Assembly: GCA_946406115.1 (NCBI GenBank)
Contig: OX291550.1
Coordinates: forward strand, 31,844,722 to 31,908,721
Direction: 5' to 3'
Source of the DNA: Apoda limacodes
Taxonomy: Eukaryota > Arthropoda > Insecta > Lepidoptera > Limacodidae
Length of the DNA: 64,000 nucleotides
Below the pieces are notes generated by a model. That model had not been told where the DNA came from. It saw only the letters and a list, made by a program, of their open reading frames with translations, and did not search any database. This document shows positions 42,953 through 54,500 of the stretch, one piece after another (position 1 is the stretch's first letter; each line of letters opens with the position of its first letter). The position numbers and the translations under genes were made by a program.

Positions 42953-45600
42953 TTTTTTTTTTTTTTTTTTAAAATAAAACTAAGGTGGCAAACAAGCACA
43001 CGGCCCGCCTGATGGTAAGCGGTCACCATGGCCTAAGGACGCTTGCAACACCAGACTCGCGCGTTGCCAACCCTTCAAGAATCCAATTACTTCTTTCTTG
43101 AAGAACTCCATACTTTAGTCCTTAGAGAAAACCTTGGCAGGGAGCTCATTCCACAACCCAAGTGTTTGCGGGAGGAAGTTTCTTTGAAACCGCAATGTAC
43201 GCGACCATTTAGGTTCTAAAGTGTGAGAATGAATTTCCTGCCGATTTCGAGCGGTGCGATGGTAGAAAGTAGCCTTGGGCATCATTTCGAACAATTCCTC
43301 GGAACACATCCCATTGTACAAGCGGTAGAACACACACAGGGAGGCAAAGTCTCTCCTCAGACTTAAAGCCTCGATACCGCCAGTGAGTTTGGAATCGTCG
43401 ACAATTCTCACAGCCCGTCGTTGAACCAAGTCAAAAGGGCCCAGCTGGTATCCGGGTGCACCCGCCCAGAGATGACAGCAGTACTTCATATGGGGTCGAA
43501 CTTGCGACTTGTAAAGCAGCAACGACGTAAAGTTCTGCCTGCTCTGTTGAGTACACCTAGTTTTTTGGACGTCAGCTTCACCTTATCATGTAAATGATCT
43601 CGGAACTAAACATCGCTGGAAATGACAACACCAAGTATCCCAATGCTCTTGGAGATGGAGAGGGGAGTGTTCTGGAATTGCGGGACCACAGTGAATGGAG
43701 TTTTCTTAGCGGTGAACGCGAACACTTGTGTCTTTGTAGGGTTGAATCGGACCAAGTTTACCCGTCCTCCGTCAGAGACCTTGGACAGTGTGGTCTCGAT
43801 TTGAGACACAAGTTCGCCGCGGTTTTCCTCCACAATGGAACGAGGGATGTTTGCACGACCCGTGTAATAAACGTCTTCAGTACTGTCATCTGCATAGCAA
43901 TGCATGTTTTTGATGTCCAACATGTCATTGATATGCAGTAGAAACAGCGTAGGAGACAGCACAGAGCCTTGCGGGACACCAGCATTAATGTACATGCTAT
44001 CTGAGCAACTACCGTCAACTACGGTTCGTATGCGTCTACCGGACAAAAAGCTAGCCACCCATTTGCACAAACCCTCGGGCACACCGTAAGATGGCAACTT
44101 CGATAGAAGACCCCGGTGCCAGACCCGATCGAACGCCTTCGCTATATCCAGGCTACATGCCAATGCTTTCCCCTGACTCTCAATGGCTAGTGCCCATCGG
44201 TGTGTGGGATACACTAGAAGGTCACCAGTCGAGCGACCGTGGCGAAAGCCATATTGACGATCACTGTGTGTTGATCACACGCTCCATCACCTTGTAAAGG
44301 AGAGAGGTAATAGCAATAGTCCTGTAATTCGAAGAATCTGATCTATCGTCCTTTTTGGGCACCGGGTGTACGTTCGCAGTCTTCAATGAAGACGGAAATT
44401 GCCTCGTGTGGCATGAAAGCGCGAAGAGGCGCGTCAGTACAGGAAATAACTCAGGAGCACACTGCTTAAGCACCACTGCTGGTATACCGTCTGACCTACT
44501 CGACTTATGAACGTCTAGAGAAAGCAACGCCCGCCGGACCTCCCGATGTGTTATGGAGATTTCAGGCTTGGTCTTACCGCACCACGGTATAGTAGGTGGT
44601 ACAGCGCCTTTATCGTTCATATTCGAGTTTGAGGCAAAGAGACTGCCCAGTAGATCGGCTTTCTCTTTAGCACTATGGGTTAAGTCTCTGGCAGCTGCTT
44701 TCTTACTGAACCTTTAGGCAGCATTTAATTTGCGGTTTACCTCAGAAATATTCGGATCCTTATTATTACGAGACGTGGTCCAAGCCTCATATGCAGATTG
44801 CTTAAGAATTTTAGCTTCTCTGCAAGATCTATTAAACCGCAGTCGTTTTTTGGCGCCGGCAGCTACTCGCGGGTTAGGAATATAACATTCCATACCAGCG
44901 AGGATTGTCTCAGTGACTGTGGCTGCGCAGACGTCAGGATCTTTTGAGCTAAAGCAGATCTGCCTCCACGGGTACGATGCATAAAATTCTCGCAATCCAT
45001 CCCAGTCTGCCGACTTATAATGCCACGACGCCAATAAGTTGGCCCAGATGGATCGCGTTGTGTGCATGACACTTGAGTCCGAACGAGACAGTGGTTCGAG
45101 GATCCTAAAGGCGCATCCACTGAGACGGAAAATCCGTCCGGACCTGTAGTCAGCAGAAGGTCTAGTGGAGCTTGTATGGTCCTCTATATCTGGTATTCTC
45201 GTTGGGGAAAGTACCAGCTGAGAGAATCCATAGGTCAGAACAAATTCATGAGCAGATATCCCTGTATAGCTATTGGTTCGAGAATTGAGCCACTCACGAT
45301 GGTGGGCGTTGAAGTCTCCCAAAATAACTAGTTCTGCTGTGGGATATTGCTCTAGAACTTTGTCAGTCATCAAACTCAGGTGCGTGAAGAGTCGAGTTAC
45401 GTCCGTGTCACCGCTATAAGACCTGTATAGGCACGCATATATACGAGTCTGGCCGCCCTAAATCTACGCGCACCCACAATATCGACAGGTCCCTGTCTTC
45501 AAGGCTATGAAGGCGGCGACAGCAGATATCCTACCGGACGAACATACAGCGGCACAACTCACAAAATTTTGCTCGATTTTGCAGCCGGGATAGTGACGGG
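42953..45600 (-). mobile_element. Jockey-type LINE copy C
   Basis: On the - strand it starts near 45600 inside the endonuclease (TATCCCGGCTGCAAAATCGA) and ends in the family tail (GACCGCTTACCATCAGGCGG, GTTTGCCACCTTAGTTTTAT) with an A tail at about 42955-42972. It is 5'-truncated. It keeps the fingers-domain region that copies A and B lost. Confidence 0.85.
43115..45600 (-). pseudogene. Jockey-type endonuclease end and reverse transcriptase (copy C)
   Basis: The endonuclease end shows LVILGDFNAHHREW and, in another frame, LGSSNHCLVRT, where the usual Asp before His is Asn. The linker holds WDGLREFYASYPWRQ. The reverse transcriptase fingers (44620-44261) read EVRRALLSLDVHKSSRSDG, HPVPKKDDRSDSSNYRTIA. 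The palm (44214-43606) has DIAKAFDRVW, GVPQGSVLSPT and catalytic CYADDST. The C-terminus (43522-43115) ends LWNELPAKVFSKD. The join between fingers and palm lacks the GFRHGRST-preceding segment present in copy A. Multiple frameshifts. Confidence 0.85.
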
Positions 45601-45889
45601 ATACTTTACAACATAAACTAAAAATGCTTTTTATATTTATTTTATTTATAAACCTATTATGTTAATTAACTTTGACAACTTTTTTTAATTTTAGCAAAAT
45701 GTGCCAACTAAAATTAAATCAGTAACCCGCAAAACAATCAACAAAGAAATCAAATTTTTATCCAAATATTTCCTTATAAAGTAGGCTTTTAGAAATACAA
45801 GAGCGTTAACAGTATCATTTGATAGGGCCTATCAGATAGGCAGTTTCGATAACGAGAAAAAACTCTCATTCTCCGTCAATGTCGGTTTA

Positions 45890-46020
45890 AGCTCCCTCCC
45901 TCGCAGCCAGTTGGTAGTGTGGCCAGCTGCTGTGCAGAGGGAGTGGTTCGATTCCCGCACTCGACAAACATTTATGTAATAAACATTTTTGTTCTTAAGT
46001 CTAAGTGTATTTATTTACGA
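45890..46020 (+). mobile_element. tRNA-like SINE or pseudo-tRNA head
   Basis: A perfect RNA polymerase III B box, GGTTCGATTCC (45945-45955), sits about 35 bp after a weak A-box-like TTGGTAGTGTGG (45911-45922). No complete cloverleaf can be drawn, so it is not a working tRNA. The tail (CGCACTCGACAAACATTTAT and AAGTCTAAGTGTATTTATTT) resembles a repeat common in lepidopteran genomes. Confidence 0.5.
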
Positions 46021-46124
46021 CTAGCTTCTGCCAGTGTTGAATCCAATGATACCAGTTGTCGGTAGAGGACTCTTTGGTCCGACGGGACTTCGGTCTCAAC
46101 GGCCTGGCTTCTCTACTATTAGTA

Positions 46125-46313
46125 CCCCCTGTGTCTGGGGTGTGGCGACTCGCGCTTGACCACTCTCAAAACCACCCCTTGTGTCTGGGGTGTGGCGACT
46201 CGCGCTTGACCACTCTCAAAACCACCCCCTGTGTCTGGGGTGTGGCAACTCGCGCTTGACCACTCTCAAAACCACCCCCTGTGTCTGGGGGTACGTCGAC
46301 TCACGCTTGACCA
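46125..46313. repeat. 50-bp minisatellite in left terminal repeat
   Basis: Units start at 46125, 46175, 46225 and 46275 (CCCCCTGTGTCTGGGGTGTG ... CTCTCAAAACCA); the fourth diverges after about 17 bp into the unique part of the terminal repeat. The reverse complement of this array forms the right terminal repeat. Confidence 0.9.
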
Positions 46314-46393
46314 GAACTACCACGTGACATCACTGTGCGTTCTGTGTATAACATGTTTCTAGTTTTGTTAAGTAGTTATATCATAATCGAAAT
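46314..46393. repeat. Inner unique part of left terminal inverted repeat
   Basis: Contains CACGTGACATCACTGTGCGT, TGTGTATAACATGTTTCTAG and TTGTTAAGTAGTTATATCAT. It pairs with 55107-55185 with a few mismatches. Confidence 0.85.
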
Positions 46394-46547
46394 GGGTCTA
46401 TCGTATTTTTCCCGTTTATAATTAAGTTATTCTTATTTAATTACAATGACGTGGGTGCAATAATGATGTTGGTGGTGACATTCCTTTACTTTCCTGTACT
46501 TTAATGTGATACCTTTTAAATTATATTTGTACTAAGAAAAAAATACA

Positions 46548-46567
46548 AATCGTATATATATATAGGA
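46548..46567 (+). promoter_or_regulatory. TATA-box-like element for the left-end gene
   Basis: CGTATATATATATAGG lies just inside the left terminal repeat, about 300 bp upstream of the ORF and 105 bp upstream of a possible splice donor (GAG|GTATGT at 46671). A similar TATA element lies inside the right end for the polymerase. Inferred from sequence only. Confidence 0.4.
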
Positions 46568-46874
46568 TCCATAAACACTAGTCCATAGTATTCGAGTTAC
46601 AATTTATCATCAAGTGATTTAATTCATCCTGTGTGATACTGAGGCTGCTTCTATTTACTTCAAAAAGGAGGTATGTGTTTTTTTTGCTTTATAATTCTTT
46701 ATCTATATTTATCATATATTACAGACCCTCAAAACTATCTGTTTGTTTGAATGTCTATTACTTAACCAATTTTGTTTAGGTTTTCACTTTAGGCAAATTT
46801 TTGATTCAAATTTATATACAAATATGTTTTTAAAGCATAGGCTTATTTTATTACAGAATTCAACATTTAACGTA

Positions 46875-47318
46875 ATGGAAGAAAACACGTTGAAGCATTA
46901 CTACTACGCTACATCGGAGGATGAGCAATCAACTGAGAAGGCCTTAGAAACAACAAAGCTCAAACGGTCTCGTCGAAATAGTATCGACTCATTCTATGAG
47001 GGGACCAATCAGAAGAAAAAAAAACTCAGCTCTACAGTGGCGAGAACTTCAAAAGATGGTATCCCTGGTGTCACATACTTGTCTACTAATAATGATGATG
47101 GGGCTCATGCTACACATATGTTGAAAATTGAGGTGTATGACCTCATAAAATTGAAAAAAGTACCAGTTGATGAACATTGGAAACACTCAGAAGTGAGGAT
47201 CAAATATTATACGGATACAAAAGATGAAAAATATGAGCAAACGAAGGTTTTCATATTTGATATCACGAAGCAAATAGCAGAAACCAATAACTGTAAAAAA
47301 TACTTTTTTAAAAAGTAA
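46875..47318 (+). CDS. Unidentified left-end protein, 147 residues, intact
   Basis: The ATG at 46875 follows an acceptor-like TTTTATTACAG (ending 46856), and a donor GAG|GTATGT lies at 46671, suggesting a spliced leader. The protein begins MEENTLKHYYYATSEDE. It has basic clusters KLKRSRRN (about 33-40) and QKKKKL (about 50-55) that could act as nuclear signals, and a C-terminal half of alternating hydrophobic/charged sequence (MLKIEVYDLIKLKK, VRIKYYTDTKDEKYEQTKVF) ending in KKYFFKK. No domain is recognised. It is the only gene on this strand of the element and the only one still open from start to stop among its larger genes. An AATAAA follows at about 47411. Confidence 0.6.
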   Translation: MEENTLKHYYYATSEDEQSTEKALETTKLKRSRRNSIDSFYEGTNQKKKKLSSTVARTSKDGIPGVTYLSTNNDDGAHATHMLKIEVYDLIKLKKVPVDEHWKHSEVRIKYYTDTKDEKYEQTKVFIFDITKQIAETNNCKKYFFKK

Positions 47319-47494
47319 TCTCTAATAGCTAAATTAATTTATAGGAACCAGCCTCAGTATTACTCGAAATCAACTTTGAATCAAATTGTATCATGTTTAT
47401 GTTTTATTATGAATAAATGATTTAAATAAAAATATTTTTTTGTTTTTTAACCACTAATTATACACGCACATAAGAATTTTTCATTTTAAAAAGT

Positions 47495-47933
47495 TTAATT
47501 ATCAAAAATTGTTTTAAACATATAAAATAAAATATCATTACATAGAGTGTTATTACTAAAGTGATTTACAAAATCAATTATTGATTTACCATGAAACTTA
47601 AAATACAAATAAACAAGACAATATTCCCCACAAACAGTTGTAAAGTCATTTTGAACTCTTATTATTGTAACTCCATATCTTAAAATTCTTATATAAGAAA
47701 TATACATGATGTCTACTAGGTTTACGACCATAAGAATCAAAGTATTCACCTAATCCATTTTTATCAATATGTATTCCCACCCAATGCGATCCAGGTTGAC
47801 TGTCAACATCTAAATTACTAATGAGAAAAACCGGTAGGTGCATGAGTACTGGTAATCTATTTGCAGCAAATACATTTAGTTTAATTTTCGGAGAAATTAT
47901 CTTTAAACATTTTTGAATATCTAAAGTATTCAT
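47495..47933 (-). pseudogene. Adenovirus-type cysteine protease, frameshifted
   Basis: This class of protease cleaves capsid precursors during virion maturation. The ATG at 47933 opens MNTLDIQKCLK. The catalytic His lies in SHWVGIHID (His50) and the following acidic residue in GEYFDSYGRKP (Asp66). The frame shifts near 47690; the catalytic Cys region TTVCGEYCLVYLYF is in the second frame, which ends at 47495. All three catalytic positions are still visible, so a single indel seems to have broken the gene. It is the last of the - strand genes, downstream of the hexon-like gene. Confidence 0.75.
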
Positions 47934-48002
47934 TTCAAAATGTTGATATTATGAATGTCAAAAGTATAATAAGTCGTTTCATTGAGTTCTAATTATTATA
48001 TT

Positions 48003-49291
48003 TTAGCTACTGTAATCTACTGAAACATTACGATTTTTATCTATTTTAATAAAAATATCAAATTCAGCATATACTATACAGTTTAATGTTTGTATGAGTG
48101 CTGCATCAAAACGAACTTCCAGTCTTACGCTTCCATGTCTAATAAGATTCCAATGAGATGTATAACTAGCTGATAAGTCTGGAGCTAAATCAAATGCCAT
48201 CAAACAATATCCAATTGCATATTGTTCCCTAGAAATAGCATTACCATCATTCAAAAAGTGAATACCTTACCCGGAAAATAGTGTATGGTAAGCTGTGGTA
48301 AATATATTGTTGTGAAACATTGGTTGTTAAGCTTTTGATGGTATTTGTTGGCCATCTATATACAAACTAAATGTATTGATTCCATAGTTTTCAAAGTTAA
48401 AAGGGTTTCTGTTAAAACTTCCATTAAAAGCAGCATTGTTTCCAAAACCTATTATACACTTTTTTGGAATTTGACCAATAAATATGTTATCAAGCGTTTT
48501 TCCCTGAACTCCTGAAGGTATTGTGAGCACTTTGACTTCAGCTCTGGTTATAGGATATTTAGCGGTCGTTGCACTTAAAACTTTTTGATGTGCTAATAAT
48601 ACACTTGGACTAATTTTTGCTCTTCGAACTATAAGTGTAGCGTCAGTAATAGTAACTTTCAGTTTAGCATCTGCACCAGCCATTAGATTAAAACTTTCTC
48701 TTGATCGTACTAGTTTAAGACTAATTTCAACACCATTTATCAAAAACTTTTCTTGATTAAACAAATCCCCATGCAAATGTCCTACCATTTCTACCTCTTT
48801 ACTCTCACGTACAAATTGATTCCTTTTTTGAAATCCATCATTAGAATCATCTAGTGAATTTATATTTCCAGCTGTGTCTTCATACCATAGTCCACAAGTG
48901 AGATGAGATTGTTTAGCTGCTGGACTATAGTTTAATAAAGTTTCTATAAATGCCCTATAAGCATAAGTGTTGTTTGGTGGAGATACTAGTTTTTGATTTA
49001 AATACACATCTAGTTGATTGAACAGTGAGTGTAACCAGTTATTAGTTGGGGCCACTACTGTAGCAGCAGCTAAGTTGGTGCTATCTTGGTTTCGAATTTT
49101 AACTTTTAAATGTATGAGACAAATCGATATAATCATCCCCTGTACCAGGAATTTGAAATTCAATTGGTCCATCGTCTGTAAGGGATGATATAGGTTTGTA
49201 GTGTATCCATTGTCCATTTTCAATACTTGTCTGCAAATAAATCTAATTCCGATTTTATACATTCACATGAACGATTATGCAAGAATGACAT
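48003..49291 (-). pseudogene. Major capsid protein (hexon-like, double jelly-roll), broken
   Basis: The likely ATG is at 49291 (MSFLHNRSCEC), in a different frame from the long 311-residue stretch (49262-48327), with a shift near 49130. The body has NWLHSLFNQLDVYLNQKLV, LINGVEISLKLVRSRESF and the late NRNPFNFENYGINTFSLYIDG. Similar proteins are often labelled F54H12.2-like in databases and correspond to the adintovirus/Polinton hexon. A second break at 48255-48326 separates the C-terminal part (48254-48003: ISREQYAIGYCLMAFDLAP). The full length would be about 430 residues, as in the family. It forms the icosahedral shell in functional relatives. Confidence 0.75.
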
Positions 49292-49455
49292 TATTTGTTT
49301 GAAAATATATCTTTACTATTTCTATTAATTTTATACTTTCTAGTTCTCAACTCTTTCAAAGCTGTTGACGGAATGGAATGAAACCGTCGTTGACGTTTCG
49401 TTATATAACCTGATCCATTCATTATTCTTTCAATTTTATCATCTGCTCTTCGTTT

Positions 49456-49737
49456 TTAATTATTACTTACATCTTTTAACCGTGTTTGCACATATTCATT
49501 CATTGGTTTCTGGCTTATCATATCACTTAATAATCCCAATCCAGCATTAAGAGCCTCTTTACCAATTACTCTTGCCCCACTTGATAATAAAGGTAGTACT
49601 GATCGAAACAGGCCTCCTAAAAAGCTGCCTATTCCATGACCACGTTGATGTGGTACACCTTTATAAATTACACCAATTCCTGATCCTGCTTGGTGTGAAT
49701 AATATTGCTCATAGGGACAAATACTGTTATTATGCAT
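49456..49737 (-). CDS. pVI-like small capsid-associated protein
   Basis: A 93-residue open frame, apparently intact. It has a Gly-rich amphipathic segment GHGIGSFLGGLFRSVLPLL (residues 34-52) followed by SSGARVIGKEALNAGLGLL. This pattern is shared by small Polinton/adintovirus proteins compared to adenovirus pVI or pX, which disrupt membranes or bind DNA. It lies directly between the penton-like and hexon-like genes; the penton-like stop and this ATG are at nearly the same position. Confidence 0.6.
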   Translation of the reverse strand: MHNNSICPYEQYYSHQAGSGIGVIYKGVPHQRGHGIGSFLGGLFRSVLPLLSSGARVIGKEALNAGLGLLSDMISQKPMNEYVQTRLKDVSNN

Positions 49738-50400
49738 TATAATCGCTTAAAGTGTAGTTTAACATATGTGGTCCCAAATTGAAATGGTATTTTATTACCA
49801 GTGTTTGTTCTTATATCTATTTCAATTGTATCAAATTCTCTTCGCATAACTGGTAAGTAGTGGGGTGGTGAAAATACTTGCATCTTATAAGCACCATAGA
49901 TATATTTCTCGGGGTCTAAAGGTATTATTCTTAACAATGGTGTCATAACATCTCCAACAATTTGCGGATCGATTATATCACGGTAAACAAATAATTGAGA
50001 AGGTAATCCTAAATGTAAATTGGGTGGGTATCTTCCAACATTTTTTGTTATTAAATTAGTTTTTGGTTCAAAACCAAGTTGAATACTTAACTTTGATGAT
50101 AACGTTAAAGATGATATATTTTTATCGTTAATTTGAACATAGACCAGGGAAACTTTATCATAATGAAAGCGACAGTTTTGTTTGACAGGTTTAAGGCTTT
50201 TAAAATGTTATCAATATTATCATAATTAGTTGCAGGTTTACATTTATCCAAAGGTACTATCATTTTCTTAGTAATATACATTATATTTTCACCCTCTTTA
50301 ACTGTAAACATACTACACGGGTATTGAAATTCTACAACTCCAACAGACCACTGTCCTTCTAATTTTATTACTCGGAAAATATTCCATTGAACTATTACTG
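49737..50400 (-). pseudogene. Minor capsid (penton-like) protein, frameshifted
   Basis: The N-terminal part reads WSVGVVEFQYP and then VKEGENIMYITKKMIVPL (50311 onward). A shift near 50130 leads to LSSKLSIQLGFEPKTN and YPPNLHLGLPSQLFVYRDII. The C-terminus (49946-49737) reads MTPLLRIIPLDPEKYIYGA and GTTYVKLHFKRL. The string of short Ile/Leu/Pro-rich segments ending in KLHFKR matches the penton-like minor capsid protein of adintoviruses and Mavericks. Single jelly-roll fold in that family (knowledge). Confidence 0.6.
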
Positions 50401-50424
50401 AGCAAAGTTAAATAAAAATCTTCC

Positions 50425-50622
50425 TTAATAACAATTTTTTTTTAATTTGTTTTTATCATTTTCCTTGACGGGTATTTTACCCTGTAATACGTTGTAAATA
50501 CACTCACAAATAAAATTTATTTCTTCTTTACTACAAGATTTAAGTAAAGCTTTTCTATGTCTTGGTTTCAATACATGCAACGATTTTAAAAGTTCTTGAT
50601 GTGTAGTCACTCTTGAATGCAT
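50425..50622 (-). CDS. Small conserved-looking protein between ATPase and penton genes
   Basis: A 65-residue open frame starting MHSRVTTHQELLKSLHVLK with a FICECIYNVLQGKIPVKE segment at about residues 37-54 and a basic Lys-rich tail. Small proteins with an ICECIxNVL pattern are frequent in insect Maverick-like elements at the same place; their function is unknown to me. Apparently unbroken, though the tail may be cut short by a stop after KKNCY. Confidence 0.5.
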   Translation of the reverse strand: MHSRVTTHQELLKSLHVLKPRHRKALLKSCSKEEINFICECIYNVLQGKIPVKENDKNKLKKNCY

Positions 50623-50689
50623 TATTTATGAATGATTGTAATTTCATTATGTTTGCTGTATTTAAATCCTTTTTAAGGTATATATACAA

Positions 50690-51270
50690 TGCAATTCTGG
50701 TCAGAAGGAAATATTCTCGTTTTAAATCGACACATATCAATTGTGTCCTGTTTTAAATCTATCATGAGGTAGCCATGAGGTTCACTAGTAGCATCTTTGT
50801 AGGCATCTTCCATAAATTTGATGTTTTCAGGTGAGACTTGACGTGCTAAGTAACGAATTTGTGTTTTATCTCGTGTAGACTATAAAACTAGAGTTTAAAG
50901 AAATATCTCTCTGTCCTTTACCTTGATGGAATATATTTTGTGTAATATAGAAAACACTAATGTTTCTATGATGACTACCCTTTGTGAATATGTCAACAAC
51001 ACGACCATCAGACTCTCGCATGAGGTCATCGATTATTATTAGTTGTGGTTGTTCTCCATCAAACATACTGAGGTCAGGAATACTTTGGTAATAATTAACA
51101 TTGTTCAAGTTGTATAACGGTTGCATTTCATCATAACACCACTTAATATTAGAAAAATGTTGATTGCAAATCTCATTAGCATATTTCACAAAATTTTTAA
51201 CAAAAACTGATTTACCACATCCACTAGGGCCAGCTACAATTACTGTAAAGGGATGATAAAAATGAATCAT
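50690..51270 (-). pseudogene. FtsK/HerA-like DNA packaging ATPase, frameshifted
   Basis: The ATG at 51270 starts MIHFYHPFTVIVAGPSG. Walker A is AGPSGCGKS (residues 13-21), Walker B LIIIDD (77-82) and a sensor-like YITQN at 108-112. All are intact. The frame shifts near 50880 and C-terminal sequence continues in other frames (RYLARQVSPENIKF, PHGYLMIDLKQD) to about 50690. In functional relatives this ATPase pumps the genome into the capsid. It lies between the polymerase and structural genes, with about 270 bp of AT-rich spacer upstream. Confidence 0.75.
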
Positions 51271-51560
51271 AATTATTTTTAATGTGTGTTCTCTTTGAAA
51301 ATGTTAAAATTCATATGGAGGAAAGCAATAAAAACAAACACTTATATATTAAAAACAATATAATTAATAATAAAAAAATAAAATTACAATCATTAGGTTA
51401 CTTAATAATAGTTATTACCTTACATTTTTAAACACACATAAACGAGATACAATTAACACTTTATATTAAAACACATAATTACAATGTTACTGACTTATAT
51501 AGTAGGTATACATACATTATATATGAAGGAAAAATAAACTTAACTATACATTTACATTTT
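51270..51560. other. AT-rich spacer between polymerase and ATPase genes
   Basis: No open frame of note. The spacer may contain the promoter of the ATPase/capsid block, but I could not identify a clear element. Confidence 0.3.
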
Positions 51561-54500
51561 TTTCAAAACTATAAGTTAATCTTAAAATGACCCCAAGCAT
51601 ATGTATCTGTTGAATTAGGTAAAATATATCTCTTGGTGTCATTACAGGATAGACAAGTTAATTTTTTGTGTAAAAATAGTATGTTTCACACTTCGAATCC
51701 TACACATTTGTGAAACATTTACATTTTTATTAAATAGACACGACTTATAATTTTCCAAATTCATCTTTTTTGTTACACTTTTATTTACACCTTTAGCTTT
51801 AGCAATAACTTTACTTTCAATATCCATTGCATACATTTTTGATCGAAGTCCTACAAACTCCTGAAATACTTTACCATTGTTCTCATCCTTAAAATATCCA
51901 AGTTTCTTTTTATTTTAAAGTGGGAAACCATAAACAGTATCACTAGGATAGTCTGAAGTATCGACAAAACATTCTAAGTCAGATTTTATATCATTTTAAA
52001 AATTATCTGTAAATACATGGTAAACTAAGCTATCCGTATCAGTGTATAACTTGACACTATTATTGTATTTTCTTTTCATGTAATTATAATGAATGTTATA
52101 CATCAATGTTTTTGATATTTCTAATATACAAAATCCTAAAACAAATGGTTTATTGAAATATACCTTAGTCTTTAGTAATTGTACAGCAATTAAACACTCG
52201 GAGAATATAGATAGACTATGAAACTCAGGGCGAGCAATTAAACTTTGTGCACCTAGAATTTTTCCACGGTTTTCCCAGTGGGTTAACGATTTCACATTAA
52301 CACGTTTTTCAACATTTTCCATAGTTTTACCAAAGACTGCATTATTCATAAGTTTATAAAAATCTTTTTCAAAGTCACAATCTATATATTTCTTCAACCA
52401 AGGACTTTGCTCAAACTGTAAAACTCTATGAACTCTAATTAATTTCATACCAAGTTGTAAGCATTGCTTCAGATTTCTATAGTGAATAATATATTTAGTT
52501 TTGTTATATAAATTTGGTACTAATTTTTTATCTTTACTGTTACCGATTACAATGTTTTCATGACATAAAGGTAAGTCTGAATGGAGATCATATAAATTTT
52601 CAGGGTATTCAAGATCAACTTCCAGTATGTATCCAATATCTGATGAATCTGATATATTGAAGTCTATGTTTGGGTTAACCCATTTAAAATCTCTTACAGG
52701 CAAATACTGAGACATTGCCCAACCATAGAGATTGTTTGCATCAAAATACATTAAGTAAGATTTTGGTAAGTTATCTTTGTAATCACCTATGTACTCGTTA
52801 TTTGCCTTTCCATATCTGTTAGAACACTGTGAAATACCACCTCTTATACCAGACTTTACGAATGCTATTTTATCAAAGTCTTTTAATAATTCCAGTGTTA
52901 TGTTAGTACATTTTAGCATTGCATCCCAGCTTAATCCTGGAAGGGAATAATATTGTACAGGGTCAAGTTCATATGTTTTGATACAAATTTCTCTAAAGTT
53001 TTCAAAAATATCAGTGAGTAACATTACATCAGTTCTTAAGTATAGATTGGAATAGTCCAACATATTTTTACATTTAAATTGGACCCAAACATTTTGAGCA
53101 TGTTTATAATCATCATCTGAGACTGGTATCACTTTAAGAGAATATTATATATTATGATCCTATGTATATTGCTAATATCTTTGTAAATGCTTTCCATAAT
53201 CATTTTTGCACAATTAGGCCCTGTGTATGTTCTGTATGTAGATAGCTTATCATCATAAATTTTATATAGTATCCATAACTATAAACTTCATATTCATGTA
53301 ATTTTTTTTTATATGACTTCGATGGATCAGGGTCACATGAGGTGATGGGTTTTAAAAGAGCTTCAAAGTCTGCATATATTACTAAAGGTAATTTTAATTT
53401 TCTTTGGAACTTATCAAAATAGATTTCATCATTATTTGTTTCCCGATTAAACCAATCTTTTCCTTTTTTATGAATTCCTGGTAATTCAGTAACAATATGA
53501 GCACAGTCATGTTTTTGGTGATTAATTAAATTAATTTTGGATTTAAAATACAAAAGGCAACCATCACAGATATGAATAGCATTATTTCGATTTGTTATTT
53601 GTTTACTTACCAAGCGTGATAATTTTTTTATAAAACAATAATGACCATTTGAACCATTGTTTAAAAATAATAAGTTAATGTGTAATTCTTTACGACATTT
53701 TGTAAAATATAATGGTCCAACGATGGTATTACATTTTTTTCTTTGTTAAATTCTAATCCGAAAATATTGATACTAATGTTATTCTGTTTTTCTACCTTGG
53801 GTATATCCGATAATTTGATTGGGAACTGTATATTATTAAACTTTAGTTTATTTTAATTCCTCAAGTATGATGATACCCTTTCAGAACTTTTATTTACAGG
53901 ATATAGTGCGGATAATAAAGCCCACTTAAAACATTGTTGATCGTTATTTTTTACATTTATGACTGCTTTTTTACGCTTAATATCTCAAGGTAATTCAATA
54001 AACGAAGACCCTCGTAAGGGATTGAACTTATAAACATTCATTTCTAAGAACTCAATTTTTTTTAAAGTTCATCCACTATCTTTTGTTTCGAAATCACTCA
54101 TTTTATTTTTAATGTCTTCGCTTAAAGTTTCTAAATAATTTTCTAATTCGTCCCCTAAAGAAATAGTCCAATATTTTGTTTAAGAAACGAAAGAATTTTT
54201 TAAATCTTTTGTTTCCTGTTAAAAATCTGCATGAATAATAACCTACCTGCCTAGTTATTAACTTTAAAGTAATTAACTTTAACAATAGTTAACTCTTTTA
54301 AACATTCCTGAATAAGAAATAGTATCGATTCTTTAATTGATGCTATGAATACTTCAGGAGTTTGTATTTTAAGTGACTCATCAGCTTTAGGTGATACAAT
54401 TCTATACGTTAAGACCCGAGACCCAAAAGCAACTGACATAACAGAGACATTATGTAAATTATGATTACGAATCAGACATTTCTCTTTGTGTTCCTTAGAT

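Noticed and set aside
45901..45970. Functional tRNA gene at the B-box match
   Set aside because: No complete cloverleaf, a weak A box and a tail typical of a dispersed repeat; better explained as a SINE.
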